Below are positions 14,778 to 20,542 of a stretch of 20,542 nucleotides of DNA, piece after piece; position 1 is the stretch's first letter; the number at the start of each line of letters is the position of its first letter. A program made the position numbers and the translations under genes. A model generated the notes under the pieces. That model did no database searches. It was given only the letters and a program-made list of their open reading frames with translations, and was not told the DNA's origin. The DNA comes from Bacteroidota bacterium (lineage in GTDB: Bacteria; Bacteroidota; Bacteroidia; NS11-12g; UBA9320): NCBI GenBank assembly GCA_947499775.1, contig CANMPY010000006.1:1-20542 (forward strand), read 5' to 3'.

Positions 14778-15437
14778 TTAAAGTTTTATAAATTTAGAAT
14801 AATACACTTTTCCGGCACTCACCACCTTTACTGAATACAATCCCGAATTGTACAAAGAAATATCAAGGGCATTGGTCAAAGTTTCTACTTTTTCTTTAAC
14901 AATTAATTTGCCATCGCTGCCAATAATGCTAATAGTATAAGGCTCTGCTGAGCCAAATCCAATATTTAATACTGTATTGGCTGGATTGGGCGATAAGGCT
15001 AATTTATTATTTTCAATAAATGTGGCCGATAAACCCCAACAACTTGCTTGATATTCTCCAATAACAAATGTTGACGGATCATTTTCAGGAAAAACCTTAA
15101 TTTTTACAAGTCCAATTCCTTTGGATAAATCAGGATAAAAATGAGCAGAAGTTTCGCATGAAGCTCCAATAGCCAATTCAAATTTTGCAGTATCCGTTTT
15201 TATATCATGGCATAAGTCACAATCACAATAGGCGGTAGTCCACTTGGAGGATACCGTTTTTTGTATGCGAATAAATTTAAGCTTATTCGTATTAAAGTTA
15301 TTGGTAAATTTACTGTGAACTACAATATCAAATTCTGTGCAGTAGTGTTCATTACGTGCCGAAGCCGGCTCAAATACCGACTGGGAATAACCCGTCACGC
15401 ATACGAACAATCCAAGGAGTATTAATATATTTTTCAT
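14778..15437 (-). CDS. Small Cys-rich T9SS cargo protein (type A CTD)
   Basis: A 219-residue secreted protein of unknown function. The ATG at 15437 opens a signal peptide M-K-N-I-L-I-L-L-G-L-F-V-C-V-T-G-Y-S-Q (1-19); an upstream ATG at 15479 would only add a non-signal extension. Residues about 25-140 form a beta-rich domain with six cysteines (33, 71, 73, 76, 94, 133), including C-D-C-D-L-C. Residues 145-219 are a T9SS type A sorting domain (L-S-P-N-P-A-N-T-V-L-N-I, then G-L-Y-S-V-K-V and K-F-I-K-L at the end), which predicts export across the outer membrane and C-terminal processing. It converges on MoxR, 19 bases apart, and diverges from the next T9SS gene. The role of the Cys-rich domain is not recognised. 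Confidence 0.85.
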   Translation of the reverse strand: MKNILILLGLFVCVTGYSQSVFEPASARNEHYCTEFDIVVHSKFTNNFNTNKLKFIRIQKTVSSKWTTAYCDCDLCHDIKTDTAKFELAIGASCETSAHFYPDLSKGIGLVKIKVFPENDPSTFVIGEYQASCWGLSATFIENNKLALSPNPANTVLNIGFGSAEPYTISIIGSDGKLIVKEKVETLTNALDISLYNSGLYSVKVVSAGKVYYSKFIKL

Positions 15438-15441
15438 CTTA

Positions 15442-15449
15442 CAAACATA
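15442..15449 (-). promoter_or_regulatory. Candidate -7 element of the small T9SS cargo gene
   Basis: The minus strand reads TATGTTTG, an exact TAnnTTTG match that ends 4 bases before the ATG at 15437. If used, transcription would start at or next to the start codon, giving a nearly leaderless mRNA. No -33 TTTG was found at normal spacing. Confidence 0.35.
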
Positions 15450-15604
15450 CTTTTTTTTAAAGTATATAGTATAATTCAAATTTGTTAATGTCTAATTTAT
15501 GTGATACTCCGCCAATATCGTGGATTCATTAAATGGCATGCAACTTTTTTAGACTATTAATTATCTTTCTTTGTAAACAAATATCTATTAAACGCAACCG
15601 TTTG

Positions 15605-17515
15605 ATGAAATATTGGATTTCACTCTGCTTAATTGCTGTTTCTATTTCGGCAAGGTCTCAACTTATAATTGGAGAGGCTAATCCATATATTTTAGTCACC
15701 AATGTTTTGATGGGAAAAGGCATTGCCACCGATTCAATAAAATATACAGGCTATAGTCGTTCGTGTGGATTTTTCGAAAATGGATTAACGAGCAAACTAA
15801 AAATGGATGCTGGGGTTATACTTTCAACCGGTATTGCGGTAGGCGCAAAAGGCCCGAATGATGCCGGAAATAAATCAACCTCCGAACTTCAAACTGCAGG
15901 GAGTGCTTTGTTAGATAAATATGCCACGAGTTCAACTTACGATGCAGCTACTCTGCAATTTAAATTCACCCCGCAAACCGAAGATATTGTTTTCAATTAT
16001 ATTTTTGCCTCTGAAGAATACATTGAATTCGTTGACCAAAATGTTAGCGATATTTTTGGGTTTTTCATAAGTGGTCCTGGTATTATTGGCGAACAAAATG
16101 TGGCTCTCGTTCCAGGCAAAACTCTTCCTGTGAGTATTGATAACATTAATCATCTTAGAAATTCGCAATATTTCAATATAAATCTGATGGGTGAAAAAAC
16201 CCTGCAAGCCGATGGCTACACTACCCATCTTACTGCGCAATTAAAATTAGAAGCATGTAGTCCTTACACTATAAAATTAGCAATTGCCGATGTGGGCGAT
16301 TACAGACTCGACTCCTATGTTTTTATTGAAGCAGGAAGCTTTCAACACAAAACTGGAATAGGGAAAGACACCTTTATTTGCAAAGAAAACTTTGATATTA
16401 TTTTAGATGCGGGCAATCCGGGTAGATATGTTGAATGGTACAAAGACGGTGTAAAGCTAGCCGATACCACCCAAAAAATAACGGTAACTTCTTTTGGAAT
16501 TTATGAAGTAAAAGTTTTTACAAATTGCGGATATTTTATTGATGTTAAAAAAATATTGCCTGGCGTGGCTGATATATCAATTGGAAGTGACACACTCTAT
16601 TGCGGCGACTCACTTAACAGAGTATTAAAAATAAAAAATAGAGTATTTGATACTTATCTTTGGTCGAATGGATCAACTGCTGATACATTAATTGCAAAAA
16701 AAACAGGCTTATATTGGCTTGAAATTGATCGCAATGGGTGCAAAAAAAGAGATACCATTAATTTGGTTTTAGAACCTTTGCCCAAAATAAATTTAGGAAA
16801 CGACACAACAGTTTGTGGGCTAGTACAACTTATTTTGCGCTCCAAAGAACCTGCTTCGGCCTATATTTGGTATAAAGATGGAGTTGCTACTGGCGACACC
16901 TTAATGAATTTACCCATCAATCAGACCGGAATATACTCCGTTTGGTCAATGAATAAAAATTGCTCAAACCGCGATACCATTACCATTAATAAACGAAAGG
17001 CCTTGGCTATTGACCTTGGCTTACCCCTTATCGAGATTTGCAATAACGATACGTTTTACCTTAAAACAAATATTAACGACACCTTTAACTATGCCACACT
17101 TTGGAATACAGGAGCGCTTTCCTCCAATATTCTAATTTCAAACTCTGGGAAATACTCTGTTATGGTACGCGACAAGTTCTGCAACTATAGTGCTAAAGAT
17201 AGTGTGGAGGTAAGGGTGTATGAAGGCTCTGGAAATGTAATTGTACCGAATGCATTTACACCAGGAAACGATGGATTAAACGATGCGTTTAAACCTATTT
17301 CTGATATCGAATCCTATACGTATTATCGATTTGTAATTTTTAACCGTTGGGGTCAAAAACTTTTTGAAACCTCCAATCCCAATATGGCTTGGGATGGAAT
17401 TTATGACAATAAACTTTGTGAAAATGGTGTTTATATCTGGAGCCTTCACGCTAAATCAAATTGCTCCGCTGGTGATAAAAACTTTCAAAAAGGAATAGTG
17501 CATTTAATAAGATAA
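15605..17515 (+). CDS. Choice-of-anchor L surface protein with gliding-type CTD
   Basis: A 636-residue exported protein. The ATG at 15605 starts a signal peptide (M-K-Y-W-I-S-L ... A-R-S-Q, 1-19); the ATG at 15533 only prepends 24 residues. Residues about 25-245 match the choice-of-anchor L domain, with F-A-S-E-E-Y-I-E-F (134-142) and F-G-F-F-I-S-G-P-G (151-159). Four Ig-like/PKD-like repeats follow over about 253-538, each with a D-T-[FL]-x-C opening or similar and a G-[IL]-Y-x-[VL] near its end. The C-terminus (545-636) is a gliding-motility-associated (CHU_C, type B) T9SS domain: V-P-N-A-F-T-P-G-N-D-G-L-N-D, F-N-R-W-G-Q, W-D-G and a closing I-V-H-L-I-R. It is predicted to be a cell-surface or released adhesin-like protein. 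It stands alone, divergent from the small T9SS gene. Confidence 0.92.
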   Translation: MKYWISLCLIAVSISARSQLIIGEANPYILVTNVLMGKGIATDSIKYTGYSRSCGFFENGLTSKLKMDAGVILSTGIAVGAKGPNDAGNKSTSELQTAGSALLDKYATSSTYDAATLQFKFTPQTEDIVFNYIFASEEYIEFVDQNVSDIFGFFISGPGIIGEQNVALVPGKTLPVSIDNINHLRNSQYFNINLMGEKTLQADGYTTHLTAQLKLEACSPYTIKLAIADVGDYRLDSYVFIEAGSFQHKTGIGKDTFICKENFDIILDAGNPGRYVEWYKDGVKLADTTQKITVTSFGIYEVKVFTNCGYFIDVKKILPGVADISIGSDTLYCGDSLNRVLKIKNRVFDTYLWSNGSTADTLIAKKTGLYWLEIDRNGCKKRDTINLVLEPLPKINLGNDTTVCGLVQLILRSKEPASAYIWYKDGVATGDTLMNLPINQTGIYSVWSMNKNCSNRDTITINKRKALAIDLGLPLIEICNNDTFYLKTNINDTFNYATLWNTGALSSNILISNSGKYSVMVRDKFCNYSAKDSVEVRVYEGSGNVIVPNAFTPGNDGLNDAFKPISDIESYTYYRFVIFNRWGQKLFETSNPNMAWDGIYDNKLCENGVYIWSLHAKSNCSAGDKNFQKGIVHLIR

Positions 17516-17609
17516 TGCTAATTTGGAAATAATGCGGTCTATGCTTTTGTAACCATTTACCAAATACTAAAAACCTTTTACTTTAATTTACCCTCTAAGG
17601 GCTATGGAA

Positions 17610-18173
17610 TTAAGAAGCCTCAGCTTCAACAGATTCCACTTCAGGAACCATGCGCTTTAGTAAATTTTCGATTCCTGCTTTAAGCGTAAGAGTCGATGAT
17701 GGGCATCCACTACACGAGCCTTTCATGGTAACGGTAACTACTCCATTTTCGAATTTTTTGAAATCGATTGCGCCGCCATCCATTTCTACCGCTGGCCTAA
17801 CATGATCTTCTAATAATTTTTTGATTTTAAGAATCACACCGCTCTCCTCCTCTTCTGTTAGCTCTACTCTTTTTTCCAAAACTACTTTATCTGCTTCAAT
17901 ATAGTCTTTTAGAAACTGGCGCATTTCAGATATAAGATCAACCCATTCGAATTCATCCGACTTCGTAACGGTTATAAAATTATTCATGATAAATATACCC
18001 TTAACATAAGGAAACTCAAAAAGTGCAGTGGCTAAAGGGCTGCCTTTTACATCTTCGGCCATTCGAAAATCTACACTTTCATTAGGGCAAATCATTCGAT
18101 TAATCACAAATTTCATGCTTCCTGGGTTAGGAGTAGCTTCGGCATATACATTTACTAAATCAGTGGCTGTCAT
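17610..18173 (-). CDS. Nfu-type iron-sulfur cluster carrier
   Basis: A 187-residue cytoplasmic Fe-S carrier. The N-terminal Nfu domain (about 8-95) has the conserved T-P-N-P-G-S-M-K-F motif (14-22) and S-P-L-A-x-x-L-F near 45-52. The C-terminal NifU-like domain (about 112-180) has the cluster-binding pair Cys154-x-x-Cys157 in G-S-C-S-G-C-P-S-S, preceded by V-R-P-A-V-E-M-D-G-G. Such proteins receive clusters from a scaffold and deliver them to targets. The ATG at 18173 gives the expected N-terminus and has a good upstream promoter candidate. The gene is monocistronic as far as can be seen and converges with the surface protein gene, 94 bases away. It lies just downstream of a helicase-nuclease with a possible Fe-S site, which may be coincidence. 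Confidence 0.95.
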   Translation of the reverse strand: MTATDLVNVYAEATPNPGSMKFVINRMICPNESVDFRMAEDVKGSPLATALFEFPYVKGIFIMNNFITVTKSDEFEWVDLISEMRQFLKDYIEADKVVLEKRVELTEEEESGVILKIKKLLEDHVRPAVEMDGGAIDFKKFENGVVTVTMKGSCSGCPSSTLTLKAGIENLLKRMVPEVESVEAEAS

Positions 18174-18193
18174 TGTTATTTAGAATAATTCTA

Positions 18194-18223
18194 CAAAGAT
18201 AAAATTTTTGAACCAAAACTCAA
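18194..18223 (-). promoter_or_regulatory. Candidate promoter of the Nfu gene
   Basis: The minus strand has TATCTTTG (18201-18194), an exact TAnnTTTG -7 element, with TTG (18223-18221) 19 bases upstream as a reasonable -33 element. The leader to the ATG at 18173 would be about 15 bases. This is the best-matched promoter in the window. Confidence 0.55.
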
Positions 18224-18276
18224 CGCTTCTAAGCAAATTAGATTAAAAAGTAAGCGTATGTAACCCAAATCAGAAC

Positions 18277-20542
18277 TTAAACTTCATCATTTCCCAATAA
18301 GTTTTCACTACTATATGTTCGTTTTGTTAAATAATAGGTATTAAAATTACACCACTCGCAGTTCTTCTTGCCGCATCCATTGCTAAATTCATGGTTTTTT
18401 ATTTTTAGATATACATCCTTTATGAGATTTTCCATAAACTTAATTTCATCGTCATTTATAAAAATCTTTTCTCGCGAATAATTTCCTTTTATATCTGGTT
18501 CTACAAAAAACATTTCGCCTGATAAGGTTTTGTAATTATGGCGTTTATCGTTATTTATTAACAAATGATAAAAAGCAATTTGGCGCCAATAATTGCCCCC
18601 ATACAAATCTTCTATACTTGCTTCTTCATTATTTATTTCAAGCATTGGTGCGGTTAATAATTTCTTTTTTTCAGAGTTAAATGCGCCAGTTTTAAAATCA
18701 ATTACATGAACCGTAGTTTTATCTTGAAAAACCAATTGATCTAATTTCCCTTTTATTGGCACATCGTTCACCACAATATCCATAACATTTTTTTCGGGTT
18801 CACGGTTTTTATTTTCCTCCCATTCATTAATGAACGTCTTATATAAGCGTGGCAATATTTTTTCGGTACCGTATTCAAGCGTTCGTGCAAAATCTTGTGG
18901 ATTAAATGAATCGGCATGTTTTTCTAAATCAAACTTAAAACCTGATACCAGCTGCTCCACACTTGGATATTTTTTTTCAGGATGGTTTAACATCGCTTTA
19001 AAAAAAAGTTCAAGGGCACGGTGTATGGAATTTCCAAAACTTAAAGGACCGGTTATGGCAGAAGGAATTTGCAATAAATTACGATAGTAAAACTTAATAG
19101 GGCACTCCAAATAACTATCAAGGTGGGTAGCACTTAATACATAATTATCCGTAAATTTATTTAAAAACTCTTTTCCAATAGGTTCAAAATCTTTATCGGA
19201 ATATTCGGTTCCAAAAATAGCAAGTTGCACCTCGGCAATTTGCTCATTCGAAACGTCAGTCATAATAAACTTAGGAATTTTAGATTCTAAAAATTCAGTT
19301 ACAAATCTTGATTCTTGTTCGTCCTTTAAATTTAAATCCGCCAAATTATATGTTACCAATAACCGAGATTTGGCTCGCGTACACGCCACATAAAATAAGC
19401 GACGATTTTCTTCCAAAATCGAATTAATACTATCGGGCACCATAACCTCTCGCATGTTGAAGGGTAAACGATCTTTTGTTTTTTCCCAAATCGTTTTATT
19501 ACATCCCATAACCACTACCATTTCAAATTCTAATCCCTTGCTCGAATGGGCCGTTATTAAATTTACCCCATCGCCTTTTACTATTATTTCTTCTGCTTGT
19601 AGTGTTAAATTATTTACCTGCATAAGTTGTATAGTTTGCAAAAAACCTTCGAGGGTTAAATTTGGTTTTTTTCGCGTTTCCTCCTTTAAATAATCAAAAA
19701 AAGTTTGTAGGGCTTGCAATAAAAAAAGTTTTTTACTATCCAACATGATGTAAGATAGAATCCCTCCTTTTCCAATCACTTTTTCAAGCAATTGGGGTAA
19801 AGTATAATTAAAAGTTTTGCCAATCCAGTATTCAATATCCGACGCTACTTTTTGTATGTGTAAAGTACCTGATTTCGAAATTATCTTTGAAAGTTCAGGG
19901 TGATCATTTATACCATTAACTGTATCACGCCATCGTGTTTTTGCATTTTTAATAAAAAATGCCATTTTAGCAATATCCAAAGGCGCTATTTCCCAAAAAT
20001 CAAAATGCAGTATATTAAATAACCTAAAATCACCCGAATAGGGTTTCAGCCTTTCATCTTTGATGTAATAGAGCAATTCTATTATATTTTTTATTAGTGG
20101 TAGGGATAATATATTCGTTCGCTTTCTTAAATTAAAGGGGATATTTATTGCAGTTAGATAGGCTTTTAAATGCTCAACTTGACTATGATTTTTATATAAA
20201 ATGGCAATTTCAGATAATGGAATACCATCCCGTTGTGCTTCTTTTATAGCATTTACAATAAACGCTGTTTCATATAAAGGATTATCACATGCTACTACAT
20301 AGGGTGTCTGATTATAAGATGAATCTATCTTATCGGCTAATAAATTTTTATTGGAGATTAACCTACATGTATTTTTATTAATCACCCTACTTGCCGCATC
20401 TAATATTAATTGAGAGGATCGGTAATTTTTATTTAAAACAACTTTTTTTAGATGTTTTGCAAACCGCGTTTCAAAATCGTGCATGTTTTCAATATTGGCT
20501 CCTTGAAATCGGTATATCGATTGGTCGTCGTCGCCCACAACC
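18277..20542 (-). CDS. UvrD-type helicase fused to PD-(D/E)XK nuclease, 5'-truncated
   Basis: C-terminal portion (755 codons in the window) of a superfamily 1 ATP-dependent DNA helicase-nuclease, probably acting in recombination and repair. The window starts just before G-D-D-D-Q-S-I-Y-R-F-Q-G, so the Walker A half lies outside; the GTG at 20538 is an internal valine, not a start. Numbering from it: N-Y-R-S-S (38-42), helicase motif V T-A-H-S-S-K-G-L-E-F-E (329-339) and motif VI R-R-L-F-Y-V-A-C-T-R-A-K (379-390). A RecB-like nuclease follows: F-G-N-S-I-H (His506), G-K-L-D (Asp600), I-D-F-K-T-G (Asp614, Lys616) and R-Q-I-A-F-Y (Gln653). Cys479 before the nuclease and Cys722/727/730 after it could hold an iron-sulfur cluster, as in AddB/Cas4-type nucleases. 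The architecture recalls AddAB/AdnAB subunits. Confidence 0.9.
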   Translation of the reverse strand, partial: VVGDDDQSIYRFQGANIENMHDFETRFAKHLKKVVLNKNYRSSQLILDAASRVINKNTCRLISNKNLLADKIDSSYNQTPYVVACDNPLYETAFIVNAIKEAQRDGIPLSEIAILYKNHSQVEHLKAYLTAINIPFNLRKRTNILSLPLIKNIIELLYYIKDERLKPYSGDFRLFNILHFDFWEIAPLDIAKMAFFIKNAKTRWRDTVNGINDHPELSKIISKSGTLHIQKVASDIEYWIGKTFNYTLPQLLEKVIGKGGILSYIMLDSKKLFLLQALQTFFDYLKEETRKKPNLTLEGFLQTIQLMQVNNLTLQAEEIIVKGDGVNLITAHSSKGLEFEMVVVMGCNKTIWEKTKDRLPFNMREVMVPDSINSILEENRRLFYVACTRAKSRLLVTYNLADLNLKDEQESRFVTEFLESKIPKFIMTDVSNEQIAEVQLAIFGTEYSDKDFEPIGKEFLNKFTDNYVLSATHLDSYLECPIKFYYRNLLQIPSAITGPLSFGNSIHRALELFFKAMLNHPEKKYPSVEQLVSGFKFDLEKHADSFNPQDFARTLEYGTEKILPRLYKTFINEWEENKNREPEKNVMDIVVNDVPIKGKLDQLVFQDKTTVHVIDFKTGAFNSEKKKLLTAPMLEINNEEASIEDLYGGNYWRQIAFYHLLINNDKRHNYKTLSGEMFFVEPDIKGNYSREKIFINDDEIKFMENLIKDVYLKIKNHEFSNGCGKKNCEWCNFNTYYLTKRTYSSENLLGNDEV

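Noticed and set aside
14773..14797. CTAAATT/AATTTAG hairpin as terminator between MoxR and the T9SS gene
   Set aside because: Seven AT-rich pairs around an 11-base loop are too weak to call a terminator.
15562..15569. TATCTTTC as a promoter for the choice-of-anchor L gene
   Set aside because: One mismatch to the -7 consensus and no -33 element at proper spacing; not strong enough to list.
17590..17605. CCCT-CTA-AGGG hairpin downstream of the Nfu gene
   Set aside because: Only four base pairs with no good T-tract; probably chance.
18830..19087. 85-codon plus-strand ORF inside the helicase-nuclease
   Set aside because: Antisense to conserved nuclease motifs; typical shadow frame.
18277..20538. 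GTG at 20538 as the start of the helicase
   Set aside because: It lies inside a conserved helicase motif; the Walker A region must be upstream, outside the window.

Overview
This is a low-GC chromosomal segment of a Bacteroidota bacterium. It carries type IX secretion (T9SS) sorting domains of both the short 'type A' kind and the gliding-motility-associated (CHU_C / type B) kind. It also has a Bacteroidota-style BamA preceded by uppS and DUF6089 outer-membrane genes. There are no Shine-Dalgarno-like leaders, and several start regions have the phylum's TAnnTTTG -7 promoter element. I cannot place it below phylum with confidence; it resembles a Chitinophagales/Sphingobacteriales/Cytophagales-like lineage more than Bacteroides. 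No rRNA, tRNA, CRISPR array or insertion sequence was recognised.

Layout. (1) Bases 2-2752, plus strand: the fatty-acid/phospholipid cluster DUF177(YceD, 5'-truncated by the window)-rpmF-plsX-fabH. It ends in an unusual pair of interlocking hairpins at 2752-2791. (2) Bases 2786-3880: a decayed surface-protein gene on the minus strand (tail-fibre/S74-type segment in a shifted frame, then a type A CTD start fused to a type B CTD end). Upstream lie an 8-bp tandem repeat and a 91-bp nest of inverted repeats. (3) Bases 3881-8993, minus strand: an envelope group DUF6089-DUF6089-uppS-bamA (outer-membrane barrel proteins, undecaprenyl diphosphate synthase, barrel assembly). (4) Bases 8994-9581: a long divergent intergenic region with an unexplained, more GC-rich block. 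(5) Bases 9582-14758, plus strand: a two-parvulin-domain periplasmic PPIase, a SurA-related lipoprotein with no visible parvulin domain, a SurA-like PPIase with two parvulin domains, and a MoxR ATPase. (6) Bases 14778-17515: two divergently transcribed T9SS cargo proteins, one small and Cys-rich, one a choice-of-anchor-L protein with a gliding-type CTD. (7) Bases 17610-20542, minus strand: an Nfu-type Fe-S carrier and the C-terminal three-quarters or so of a UvrD-type helicase fused to a PD-(D/E)XK nuclease (truncated by the window).

How the parts fit: the middle of the window is dominated by making and maintaining the outer membrane. Lipid precursors come from plsX/fabH, the polyprenyl carrier from uppS, barrel insertion from bamA and periplasmic folding from the parvulin/SurA genes; the secreted T9SS cargo are candidate users. 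Most of this is ordinary core gene content. The second-look items are mainly non-coding or degenerate: the interlocking hairpins, the octamer repeat whose copy number would connect a start codon to a signal peptide, the chimeric surface-protein remnant, the cloverleaf-like palindrome cluster, and the 9225-9405 block. I did not find convincing evidence of a wholly new multi-gene system.
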